Source of the DNA: Acorus gramineus
Taxonomy: Eukaryota > Streptophyta > Magnoliopsida > Acorales > Acoraceae
Length of the DNA: 64,000 bases
Assembly: GCA_030737835.1 (NCBI GenBank)
Contig: JAUJYN010000016.1
Span: forward strand, 2,271,001-2,335,000
Direction: 5' to 3'
Below are positions 1 to 10,300 of this stretch, one piece after another. Made by a program: the position numbers and the translations under genes. The notes under the pieces are model-generated. The model saw nothing but the letters and a program-made list of their open reading frames with translations, was not told where the DNA came from and did not search any database. How positions within the stretch are numbered: the first letter of the stretch is position 1; each line of letters starts with the position of its first letter.

Positions 1-50
1 TCCAAAAATTTCGCAGTTCCGGGGCGTATCCGGGTTTTTAAGTCACACTC

Positions 51-58
51 TATATAAA
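51..58 (+). promoter_or_regulatory. TATA-like box in LTR
   Basis: TATATAAA lies at the U3 position where a related LTR has TATATATAA (32398-32406). It is likely the LTR promoter TATA element. No transcription start can be proved from sequence. Confidence 0.5.
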
Positions 59-1280
59 TGAAATCTAAATCACCCCTACACTATTCATCATCTTCCCGAC
101 GTGATTTCCCTCTCTCCCCCTCTCTCAAAAGCTCCCATTTGAAGCCCTTAAACCCATCAAAACCAAAAACCCAAAGCACGAAAAGTGTAGATCGGGTCCC
201 GATCTACGCACCGGTACTCTCAAATCCGATTTTCGGCGAATTTTGCCCTTCCTTCCGCCCTCTCTTCTCCTCAGCCCGGACCCTTTTCGGAGGTGGGAAG
301 AGGTCTAGTTGGTAGAGACCGTTGGGGAGGAGCTTCGGTGCGAAAGGAGCTCCCGGATCCCTTCTCCTCTCCTTGCTTTGGGTAAGCTTCCCTTTCCTTG
401 CTTCTCTTGTTTAGATGCTTGTTAGGGGAGGTTTTGGGTGTGTGGAGGGCGGTTAAGGGGCTGCCGGAGGTGGTTGGGGGTGGTCGGAGGCCAAGGGTGG
501 CCGGGGGTTGGTGGTGGTGGTACTCGGACAAGTGGGGGTCTGTTCGGGGCAGGAGGGCAGCGGCAGCGGCTCAGCGGCGCAGCAGCACTGGTCGCGCGCG
601 GGCGTGCGCGCGTGCGTGCGCGCGGGCATGCGCGCGGGGGCGCGTTCGTGGGGCGCTGGGGGCAGCAGTGCTGGTCGTGCAGGCGTGCAGGCGTGCTAGG
701 CGCAGCGAGCGTGCGGGCGTGCTGGTCGTGCAGGCGCGCGGGCGTGCTGGGCGCTGGGTGCGGGCGAGCTGGTCGTGCGGGCATGCGGGCGTGCTGGGCG
801 GAGCGCACAGGTATGCTGGGGGGTGATGCTCGTGCAGATGTGGCGAGGCAGGGACTGGGGCGCGCACGGAGGAGGCGCGGGGCGAGGACCTGAGCGCGAG
901 GCGCGGCGGGGCAGGAAGGTGTGCACGAGGCGTGCGCGGGGCGTGGCAAGGCAGGGGTGGTGTGCGCGGGCGCGAGGTGGTGTGCGCGGGGGCGAGGCGC
1001 CGCGCGCAGGGGCGTGCGGGGTGCTCGCGGGCCAGCGCACGGCGTGCGGGGCGCGTGCGGGCTGCCGCGGCTGGGCGCGGTGGACGCGCGGTGCCCCGGG
1101 CGGTGCGCGGAGTGCGCGGGCTGAGGCGCGGCGGCGCGTCCGGGCGGTCGGGTGGCCGTGCGGGTGGTTGCCGGGGGTGTTGGGGGTTTTGTTTGGGATG
1201 TTGAGTGTTTAATTGTGTGTGTTATGTATTTTTGGGATAGTTGTGGATTTATTCTAACCAGTTAATACCCTGTCTTGCAG

Positions 1281-1316
1281 ATCTCGACGGACGGTCGCGC
1301 GTCGACCCGATTTCCG
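1281..1316 (+). other. 36-nt putative micro-exon in LTR leader
   Basis: TGTCTTGCAG ends at 1280 and GTGAGTGGGACAA starts at 1317, so a strong 3' splice signal and a strong 5' splice signal frame exactly 36 nt. The same spacing recurs in LTRs at 28574-28609, 33491-33526 and, on the minus strand, 60055-60090. Use as an exon is inferred. Confidence 0.45.
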
Positions 1317-2186
1317 GTGAGTGGGACAACCCAACCCAGTGTGGGAGGCGCTACATGCTTTGGGCGTGTACCGTCCTCCCCTGGGGCTTATAGTTAGTAT
1401 TAACTGCTTGATATAATCCATGTATGCATGATGTGTGTGTAGAATTGCATGCCACCCTAGATTTTGTGATAGGGACTTGCACCCTTAGGTTTGTGCATGA
1501 GCCGTGCATCCTGCCACCTCGCTATCATGCTAGGAAAGCCCGACCTGTGCATGCGTCCTATTAGTTTGGTTTATTTAATTAAATGCGAACTGTAATAATA
1601 GATAGCATGCTTAGGGAATATAAGGGGGGGGGCTTGCGAGGTTAACATTGAGACCCGGGTTAGGGTACTCCGTGTTCCTCGTTGGGTTGTCGGATGTCCT
1701 ACATCGGGACCTCAGGTTACCCTCCCAAGGTCTCTATTTTTCCCCTGTATTATGATAAATAAATGCATGTTCCCCGCATCCTGGTTATGCGCGCTGGTGG
1801 AATTCTGAGGAATTCGAGACATTAGAGTCGTAGAGATGTGCTGTCAGCGGATCCGAGTGGATCATATGCGATGGATAGGCTGTTTTGTTCCCCTCGTCGG
1901 ATCCGTGTAGAGACTACCTCGGCGTTAGACAGGTTGTCCCGTGCAGGGGCTCCCACTAGTAGGCGCCTCCTGGTTTGGTGAAGGACTGTGCTGAACATGG
2001 GAGTGGCCAAACAACCGCGGAGTGAGGAGAGACTATCGGTGGACCAAGGGTAACCAACAGCCTAGTCAGTCCCAAGAGCCTAAGTCACCTGTTGAGAGGT
2101 GAGGGTGAGGGTATGGTGGGCCGGCGATGCGACGACCCACAGGATTATGTATGGAGGATTATCAACCCGCTAAGTCCCAACATCCT

Positions 2187-2226
2187 AGGTCACCTGTTGA
2201 GGGTGAGGGTGAGGGTGAGGGTATGG
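2187..2226 (+). repeat. GGGTGA tract near LTR end
   Basis: Four GGG runs are separated by TGA, followed by GGTATGGGG. This fits a three-base-loop G-quadruplex pattern. Shorter versions occur at the same place in the other LTRs (for example near 34456 and 40351). Confidence 0.5.
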
Positions 2227-2760
2227 GGTTCGGCGATGAACGAGCCCCCGGATTGTGATATTATGCCACTTGTGGCTTATGAATTGCTTAAATGTGGTTA
2301 ATATGAACTGTATGCATGGGTTATGCTATTCACTGAGCGTGTGGCTCACCCCTCGCATATTGTCCTTTTTTCAGTGCCATCTGAGGGAGGAGCTTCCCGA
2401 GCGACTACACCGGCAGAGGGTAGCGCCGCGTCCCACGAGTTTTGAGGCCATCAGCACCCTTCTTTCTGTTGTATGTATATGTTCTGTGCTTGGGCACTTA
2501 GTTGGATTATATTTGGATTTTGTTGTGTATATTTATGACATATTGGCTCTCACAGGACTTATGATTATGTATCGAGTCTGTAGTATGTTTTGACTACGGA
2601 CTCAGTCTTTTAGCTTCCGCATTCGGTGTATATATTATGTCAGCCCTGTTTTTATCTGTGTGTCATTTTAGTGATTGTCTGTGGTATGTTGTTGGTTTCC
2701 TGTTACTGATATCATATATACACTTGCCGCGTCCCGGGGACGGCGCCCTGGGGCGTGACA

Positions 2761-2891
2761 CTAGTAGTTTTTTCTTATTGACGAAAAAGAATATTTGGGG
2801 GGCTTGTAATCCAAGTAATAAGTGTGAAGGGCTCAAAGAGGTATTCCGCATAAATTATTTGTGATGATTAGTTAACATTGGTATCAGAGTC
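2761..2891 (+). mobile_element. Possible LTR end plus primer-binding site of an unrelated element
   Basis: Immediately after the chromovirus LTR, about 115 bp end in AACA at 2877, followed by TTGGTATCAGAGTC (2878-2891). That motif resembles the plant initiator-Met tRNA primer site, and the LTR-like CA end next to it suggests the tail of another LTR retrotransposon. It does not match the chromovirus LTR, and no coding sequence follows. Confidence 0.35.
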
Positions 2892-3063
2892 ATGAATATT
2901 GATTTTCGCCCCTTATAAAAAAAATTGAATATGCATTGTGGATCACAAATTTACACGATAGTAAATTAATTTGTATTTTGAAATCTTATCTTTTTGAAAG
3001 AATAGCATTTTTTCTTGCATGCAAATCATATCTACAATGAGATATGTTGAGACGTAAGAATGA

Positions 3064-3072
3064 TAGAATTAA
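3064..3072. repeat. 9-bp target duplication, left (TAGAATTAA)
   Basis: TAGAATTAA here is repeated exactly at 3570-3578 and flanks the foldback element at 3073-3569. Nine bases is the usual MULE target-duplication length. Confidence 0.8.
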
Positions 3073-3569
3073 GGGAAAAATCCATATAACCCCCTGTAAT
3101 CTCAATATATCCATATAACCCCCTTTAAACACACTATAAATGAAAATAACCCCCCGCGGTTAAATGTTTTTTAACAGAATTGGAATATTTCAGACATATT
3201 GCTTTATCTAAACCATGGTTAACAAATATGTATTCTTTTAACCCCCAAAAAACAGTCAATACTTCAAGAAAAAACCCTCAAATTTCTAATTTTACACTCT
3301 TTTAGGGTTTTTTTTTTTAAATATTGTTTGCTTTCAAAGGGTTAAAAGAATACATATTTGTTAACCATGGTTTAGATAACGCAATATGTCCGAAATATTC
3401 CAATTTTGTTAAAAAAATTTAACCGCGGGAGGTTATTTGCATTTATGGTGTCTCTACAGGGGGTTATATGGATATATTGATATTACAAGGGGTTATATGG
3501 ATATCAGGAAGATTACAGGGGGTTATATGGATATCAGGAAGATTACATGGGGTTATATGGATTTTTCCC
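3073..3569. mobile_element. Foldback MULE-type MITE
   Basis: A 497-bp non-coding element with very long inverted termini. GGGAAAAATCCATATAACCC at the left is the reverse complement of the right end. The complementarity continues, with one arm carrying extra tandem units, through the CCGCGGTTAAAT and CCATGGTTAACAAATATG blocks, leaving a short A/T-rich loop at about 3246-3339. A perfect 9-bp direct repeat flanks it. Long inverted repeats plus a 9-bp duplication are typical of Mutator-like MITEs. It encodes no transposase and would depend on one elsewhere. It lies at the left side of UVR8-like intron 4, provided that intron extends this far. Confidence 0.8.
3462..3560 (+). repeat. 29-30 bp tandem units in the right arm of the MITE
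   Basis: GGTTATATGG recurs at 3462, 3491, 3521 and 3551, with GGAAGATTACA in the two middle spacers. The left arm has only two such units, so the arms are unequal in length. Confidence 0.75.
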
Positions 3570-3578
3570 TAGAATTAA
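3570..3578. repeat. 9-bp target duplication, right (TAGAATTAA)
   Basis: Exact copy of 3064-3072, directly abutting the right inverted terminus. Confidence 0.8.
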
Positions 3579-3604
3579 TAATGTTCATATACATGTTGAT
3601 CCAC

Positions 3605-3702
3605 AATATATATGTACATATGTATATATATGTTTACACATGTGTATGTATGTGTACATATGTATTATATATGTATACACGTGTGTGTGTGTGTATAAAA
3701 TA
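3605..3702. repeat. TA/TG/CA simple repeat
   Basis: Alternating purine-pyrimidine tract of TATATG, TACATATG and a (GT)n run. The following sequence to 4258 holds nothing I recognise. Confidence 0.7.
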
Positions 3703-4258
3703 TGTAGTCCCACCGTAAATCATTTAAAAAATCATCCTTCCCACCTAATCTTGGACATGCTATAGCGATATCCCTTGGTTCTAACGGTTAGCTTGTTGCC
3801 CACTTAAATGGAGGAGAGGATCAGGACACTAGGGTTTATTAGCATAAGAGCTAAGTTCAGTTAGATCCAAATTCAAAGATACAAGGAATAGAGAGGGAAC
3901 CTAATGACAAAAAGGTGTTTGATGGAAAAGATTGTTTGTCCTAAGGCATGCCCTTCCCCCATTTGAACATTAACTCCTACGGAAAGAAGGGAAAGGGAGA
4001 CATTAAGAGAAATCTTCAATTCCTCCCCAAGCACCTTGAGTGAAGATAGAGGTCTTAACAACGATTAGCTGATTTTATAGAACATCAGAAAAGAAAAAAA
4101 AAATGAAAACTGAAGCCGAAGGGAAGGTTCATTCTTTTGCCTCTGAAGGGAAGAGTCCCATCGTCAGATGAGCATCACATATAAGAATTGTCTATAGAAG
4201 AAACCTAAAAATGCCCAAGGAAACACAAAAAGAAAAGGGACCGGGCTTAGAAGACTAA

Positions 4259-4702
4259 GCCCCCGTTTGGAACGGGGATAGGTTTTATTCTAGGGTATAC
4301 ATTTATCCAAGCACAAGTGAGTATAAATAAGGATAAAGTGATTTTGTGTTTGTTTGTGTTTTGAATTATTCTCGTTGGTAAATGTAAGAATAAATGTTTT
4401 GTTGTTTAGGTAAAATGTGAATAAAGTATGGATAAAGATTTATAAAAGATAAAAAAATAATGATAGTTGATTTGACAGATGATTTATAAGAGGTGATGAC
4501 AGTTGATTTGACAGTGGACCCACATATTCTTTGGGTGGAATAACCTAAGATAACTTTAATTCCAGGGGTTGATTGAAATCCATATACCACTTTATCAGAG
4601 TTTATTCTGGCATACTTTATCAGGGGTTATCCGGGGTAAACAAACACTTGAAAATTCTTATCCGGGGTTATCCGAGGTCTTATACCATAAACAAACGGGG
4701 GC
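4259..4702. mobile_element. Tourist-like MITE (TAA flanks)
   Basis: The left end GCCCCCGTTTGG and the right end CAAACGGGGGC are inverted copies. TAA lies directly outside both ends (4256-4258 and 4703-4705). A 3-bp TWA duplication and GTTTGG-containing termini fit PIF/Harbinger-derived MITEs. It has no coding capacity. Confidence 0.65.
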
Positions 4703-5476
4703 TAAATGGCACAAGAAAATCCACAAATGAGAGGTAAGTTTGAAAAGGTGCCAAAGATTCTCTAAGGTGACTAATAGAGCACCAAATGGAGTATCAGATA
4801 GATAATAATGACCAATGTGCAAAAGAAACCACTCGAATAATGAGAAAGTAACTAGAGAAGCACCAAAAGTGGAAAACAAGATCAATTGTGCAAGGGGAAA
4901 AATCAAAAGGGCTGGCAAGTAAAAGGAATACAAAACTCATTAAAGATTTTTTATGAAAAATTCATAGAATGGAAGGAGGAATAACTCTCAAAAGAATGTA
5001 TATGTCCTTCCCAACTCTGATGGAGGGCCTGCATCACAGATCAGAGTAGGAAAGAGTAAATGTCGATTGCTATCTCTCTCTCTCTAAAGCTTTGTGGTAA
5101 ATAGAAAGAGGACACTAGGAGAAGAGTTTAGAAGAGAGAGGAAGCTTAGCTGAATATCTAACGTTTTTTAATGGAAGTGGAGGCTCTACTACACGTAAAA
5201 TGGGTGAATGTGGAAATCCAAAATAATATCACAAGGTTAAAATTCCTCATATATAGATGTCAAGATTAGGGCAATAACAAATAAAAGGGAAAAGATACAC
5301 ATACCCTTATACATTAAGACGATGAGACATGTGTTTAAAGTATTACATGACATGCTAATATGCATAATGTGTTGACGAATTTCACAATTTTGAGTTATAC
5401 CCAATTCTTCTTTATAACCTTTTTAAAATAAGGTGTTTCTCATGCTACTTTTTTCCTTTTTATCCCCTAAGGCTTA
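4703..5476. other. Unassigned intronic sequence
   Basis: A/T-rich sequence with no coding similarity I can recognise, apart from a short (CT)n run near 5070-5083. I found no match to the expected next UVR8 exon on the minus strand. Confidence 0.5.
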
Positions 5477-5723
5477 GGTAGCGTTTGGAAACACAGTTTG
5501 AAAAGCATCTTTTAGCTTTTGTAGCTTTATGTACATCTTTTGAAGATGTAATGATGATGATTTGAGGGTGTAATGATGATGGTTGCTTTATAAAACACAG
5601 AGTTCGAGGTACAATTTAGAGATAAAATTTAGTAATGATGATGTATTTAAGTTGACCTGTTTGGTAACAGCTTTTAGCTTTTAAATGATGATTAGCTTTT
5701 GGGGTTTGTTGCCAAACATGGCC
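5477..5723. mobile_element. Short MITE with GTTTGG termini
   Basis: The left end GGTAGCGTTTGGAAACA is an imperfect inverted copy of the right end TGTTGCCAAACATGGCC, sharing GTTTGG at the same offset. TTA flanks both sides (5474-5476 and 5724-5726). The inner arms AAGCATCTTTTAGCTTTT and AGCTTTTAAATGATG are partly complementary. It is likely a PIF/Harbinger-type MITE, though the termini are less alike than in the 4259-4702 element. Confidence 0.55.
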
Positions 5724-6442
5724 TTAGTAATAGAAGAAATCAATGATGACCAAACAAGGAATAAAAAAATTTTTAAAAAAAGATTAGGGAAATAGAGAAG
5801 AGGAGTATATCATGGTGTTGCGATGATTTCACGCTGTAATTGTTGATGGAAGCATCCGCACTGAAGGGAAGGTGGGGCCTTGCCAAAGACTATCTGACAA
5901 TCAAAAGTCAATCTCTTTTTATGGAAGAGTAGACCTCTTTAAGAAATTTTCTAATACGTTTCTAATCAAAACGATGTACTTACAACAATTTCTACCTTCC
6001 AGTTGTGGTCATTCTGTTTTTATAATTTAAACAATTTTGCTCCTTTATGTATCTAATTTGTTCACATCACTTATGTGGATAGCAACAAATCCCTTTCTTT
6101 TAGGGAGTTAGGGCTTGTTCATGTGGCAGCATCCAGTTGGGTGAATTTAATTTCACCACATACAACATAGAGGCGAGGCGATACAAAAAGGTAAAATGAA
6201 ATACTAATACGAATTGTAAAATTCACACCAACTCACGAAACCCACATGCCAATATACCCTGATAGCCTCCTGTCAAAACAGGAAGTGTGTTGAAAACCAC
6301 TGGTATGATAGTAACAGGCCTAGCATATAATTTGCACCAACCTGAAATTTGTATAACAACCCAACAAGGATCAAAACTTGTATGTAACTCAATACATCAT
6401 GTATAACAATGTAGTTAAAATAGGAGTGCACGGTAACTCTTT

Positions 6443-6740
6443 GGGTTGGTTTGGTAAGGGGTTAAGGTTTTGAGGATAAGCTAATCCTAATTTTAGGGGA
6501 TGAAAAGTCCATCAATTTAGTCATTATTCACATTTGTCAAAATCAAGATAAAAGGGGGGATAAATATTATCCCAGCTTTTAGGTGGAACAAAAAATCCTC
6601 ATAATCATTTAAAAATCCGGTCAACTCTCCGCAATTTATCCCAATTATCTTTTATAACAAACGGGATATATCGTCCTACCTGCAATTATCCCAACATTCA
6701 TCCCCTTATCCCAATACTTATCCCATTGCCAAACTATCCC
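6443..6740. mobile_element. Possible MITE with GGG...GTTTGG termini
   Basis: GGGTTGGTTTGGTAAGGGG at the left mirrors CCCATTGCCAAACTATCCC at the right. The flanks are TTT and TTA, which is not a perfect duplication. The interior is rich in TTATCCC/GGGATAA and could fold back. The surrounding sequence (5724-6442 and 6741-7293) holds no recognised gene. Confidence 0.45.
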
Positions 6741-7293
6741 TTAGAGCCTTAGAATTTAATTCAATGTACCCGTACACATACATGCTGAAAAATGCCTACT
6801 TAAAACAATTCAAATGACTAAAAATGAAAGCATACTTAAGGCCAAGCTATAGTCTGACAAACATTGGAGATACGTGAAAGCAAATGTATATTGGGCACAA
6901 GTGTTTCAGGAAGTAGGGCAACACAACGAATTCAAAATTTTAAATGTACTCTATGAAGTCATCAAAATGCAATTTAAAATTTCCAACGTTTCCTGCATGA
7001 AGGAAAGTATGTCAAGAATCAATTATGAGATTTTTTTTTCTTCCGTAGATTTTGAAGCCACAGAGATGTCTGCATGTTGGATTTACAGTTTTATGATCAT
7101 GGGAACAAATCTGGAATACTACTGGTATGGCTCAAGTATAGGAACATTTAAGTAATGATTGGTTCATAAAATTGTACACTTTCAATTCAAAGCATGCATA
7201 CCAGATATCAAGATAAAAAATTTCTACAAATTCTAGAATATCATGTAAAAATCCATATCAACATTTCCATGCAAAAAGCATAAAACAGGATAC

Positions 7294-7375
7294 CTTGAAG
7301 GCTTCTATTTTCCGTGGCACAAGTGAGTCTTCCGTAGTCCCAAGGCCAAGTTGACCATTTTGGTTCCGTCCCCAA
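7294..7375 (-). CDS. UVR8: UVR8-like exon 4
   Basis: Read on the minus strand, the acceptor CACAG abuts 7375 and the donor GTATCC follows 7294. The 82 bp complete the split Ser codon from exon 3 and encode [20 protein letters not shown], then a short tail ending Ala-Phe-Lys. This is the Arg146 blade region. It ends in phase 0. The next UVR8 exon should begin a VKMVAAGAEHT-like stretch, which I could not find down to 2761. Confidence 0.85.
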
Positions 7376-10300
7376 CTGTGTAATTAAATAACAGTAATGC
7401 AATCAGTCCTTGTAGAACATGTAGAATATACTAGATGAGATAACGATTCATAATGACATATTCATAGACCATTTTAGCTCTGCCTCAATCTTCAAGTTAA
7501 ATAACATAATAATCATTTTATTATTTCACAAAAAAAACTTTAATCATTTCTTAAGAAACATATCGAGCATGCTAGATAAGGTAATTCTTCATAAAGAATA
7601 AGACAACACATCAACTGAACATAATTTGACATAAATTTTAATCCATCAACAATGAAACAAATGTTCAAAAGAAAGTACAAACAATAGAAAATTTTAAAAT
7701 CAAGTGGTATTGATTTGGAGTAGTTTTTTTTTTTTTAGATAAGGTGGACAGTGGCAAACACGACCATGCAAATCTGAAGAAGCATTGCATACAATGGTTC
7801 TACACATGAAAGACAATTTCAAAAACAAAATGCAAGATAAATAACATCTTGATGGTATTTGCAGCATTCTTTAACTTAGGATAATTCAGATTTACCTTAT
7901 TTTGTCATTCAGAACATCCGATAAAATTGGAACGATTCAAAGAAGAGTAGCATGACACCTGCGCAAGGATGACACACCAAAATTGAGGAATGGTTTTTTA
8001 GAAGTTTGCAAGAGGAGATTGGCCTATTCGATGTGTGGGAAGACGTAGGGCTCCTTTCTGAGGAAGACGGAGAAGAGAGGAACCAGAAAAAGGATGAATG
8101 GATGTCGATTTTGAGGATGGAAGAAGATGAGTGGAGGCAGTGGTCAAGGGTTTTATGACTGAAAGAGGGGGACAAAAACATGAAGTTATTCCACAAGACT
8201 GCGAATCAATTTAGGAGAGTCAACATAATAGAGAACCACAAGACTGCCAAACTTTTCACAAACATTACAAGAGAAGGAGAGGTGCAAGGGAAGAAAGAAG
8301 CCACAATTATGTCCCTACTAAGGCGTGATTCATCTGGTAGAGAGAGGGAGGAAGTGGGGTAGCAAAATTGCAGAATATAGAATATCAGAACAGGCAATGT
8401 TGTGAAGGGGTGGAGGTAGTAGGCAAAGTGGAGACAATTGACTCTACCAAGGTGAGAGGTTGGGGTGGAAAGGATGGTGTCGTCGAAGCTGAGGCATCAG
8501 GTGGATCATGGGAGGCAGGGAATGATCAGTTCCAAGGTTCCCCTGGTTGTTCGACAGCTGAGTCGCATAGCAAGGAGGAGACTAGAGGGGATACAGTGGC
8601 CACTGAGGGGCTGATGCAGCATGATCTGGCAATTGCATAACAGAATGTGGTGGTGGTAGAAGAGGAAGAGGAAGCAGAAGGAAACTCTATGTTACCCCAT
8701 GATGCAGCTGCTATGCTGGACTGTGAGGGGGCTGAACAACCCTAGTAAGAAGGCGGCAAATAAGGATTTGGTGTTCGCAAACAACATTCAACAATGTTGT
8801 GTTGAAGAAACAAAGATGGAGAATGTAAGGCTCGGTGAACTGCAGGCCATTGGGGGTGGGGGGAGATGGATGAGATGGTTTTTAAACCCTCGAAAGGCAC
8901 CTCTGATGGTTTTCTTATATGTTGGTGTGGACAGAAGTGGAAGCTTGTTGACACGATGACGGATGCTTTTTCTATCTCTATGGGTTTGGAGGATAGGGTG
9001 ACCAGGTGGAGGTGTTTGTGTTCAGGGGTGTATGAAACATACATTGATGATAGCGGAGGATGCTTTGGGAGGAGCTGAGTTTCATCAAATTGGTTTTGAA
9101 TCTCCCATGGTGCGTAATGGGAGATTTCAATGCGAGGGGGTTTGTTGAAGATCGAAATCGACCGAGTGTAAATTCTGAAGCTTTGGAGGCTTTTTCATAG
9201 TGGCTTAGGATGAAAGACTTGGTGGACATTGACCTCTTCTATCAGAGTTCACATGGAGTAGTTTGAGAGAGGACCCATACTTGGCGAGGCTTGACAAGTT
9301 GTTGGTGGACCATTTGTGGAAGGAGTCATTCCCCTTGTGCTCGCTAAAAGGGCTTCAACGTCTTTGCTCGGATTATTTGCCATTGTTGTTTGATGGAGGA
9401 GAGGAAGGTGACTGAAACATTCAAATTCAAAATTCGGTGGCTCCAATGCAAGGGTTTTGCAGAAATTGTGGCAGCTTCATGTAGGGCTCCAATGTAGAGT
9501 ATTTCAAGAGCAAAGAAACTAGCTTTCAATTTTCAAAGTGAAAAGGTTGAAGGCTTGCGAGCTTTGACCAAAGAAGCGAAAAACAGATGAGTGCAGTGGA
9601 AGCGCAATCTTGAATAGGACACTCACCACTTTGATGCTTGGGAGGAAAAGGAAGGAGGACCAGGAGGTGAGGAATAGGAAAACAGAAGAGTGGATGTCGA
9701 TCTGGAGGATGGAGGAGGCAAAATGGAGACAAAGTGCAGTGGAGACAGGTTGAAGATGGTGATCGGCAAGCTAGTGGAGGAAAAGCAGACGTCGTTCCCA
9801 TATATTTTTTCGAAAATGATCCAATTGGGATCGATGATAGAAGACTTCATGTACTATGAGATGATTCTGTCTTGGATGATTTAAAATATGTGGAGGATCA
9901 CATTCTCAACAATGAGAGTGGTTCGAGAAACAAATATCATATTTCTTGGACTCGGGATATTCGAAAGAACCCATATTTGAAGATATGACTAGCTACACCT
10001 TAGAGTACGTTGTGAAGGATGAAGCGTGCACATTTGAATCTAATGAATATTACAATCTCGCTAAGTTGAAGGATGAACTTTTTCCAACGTAAAGAGGATG
10101 ATGGCATACAACAATTTAGGGTTAGTTTTATGTTGGCATTTCAAAATAGGATAATATTGAATTGGATACAAAGGAGATCTTTAGAAGATTTCTTCGAGAA
10201 CCTTTTTTGGACGTATCTCGATTCTGTAACTGATTTTCAAGGCTTGTAGGGTCCACATGTATGAAACGATGCAATGCAAAAAATTTAGTATTAATCTTGT

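Larger units (their letters stand above)
1..2760 (+). mobile_element. Chromovirus LTR, cut by window start
   Basis: This is a long terminal repeat of the Ty3/gypsy chromovirus family that dominates the window. Its 3' edge is the family terminus GGGGCGTGACA at 2750-2760. Its first bases match a point about 200 bp inside complete LTRs such as 37844-40917, so the 5' edge lies left of the window or is lost. It carries a TATA-like box at 51-58, a GC-rich core at about 540-1170, a 36-nt segment framed by splice signals (1281-1316) and a GGGTGA tract near 2187-2226. The family primer site does not follow, so this is a solo LTR or the 3' LTR of an element lying to the left. It is antisense to the UVR8-like gene. 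Confidence 0.85.

Noticed and set aside
422-1212. Long Arg/Ala/Gly-rich open frames on both strands over the GC-rich tract
   Set aside because: Several overlapping frames are open at once, as expected where stop codons are scarce in GC-rich DNA. The tract is an LTR core, and the same artefact recurs at every LTR copy.
2092-2230. Telomere-like repeat
   Set aside because: The unit is GGGTGA, not the plant telomere TTTAGGG. It is part of the LTR and recurs at the same position in other copies.
3437-3765. Short Tyr/Met-rich frames
   Set aside because: They translate the 30-bp MITE repeats and the TA/TG simple repeat.
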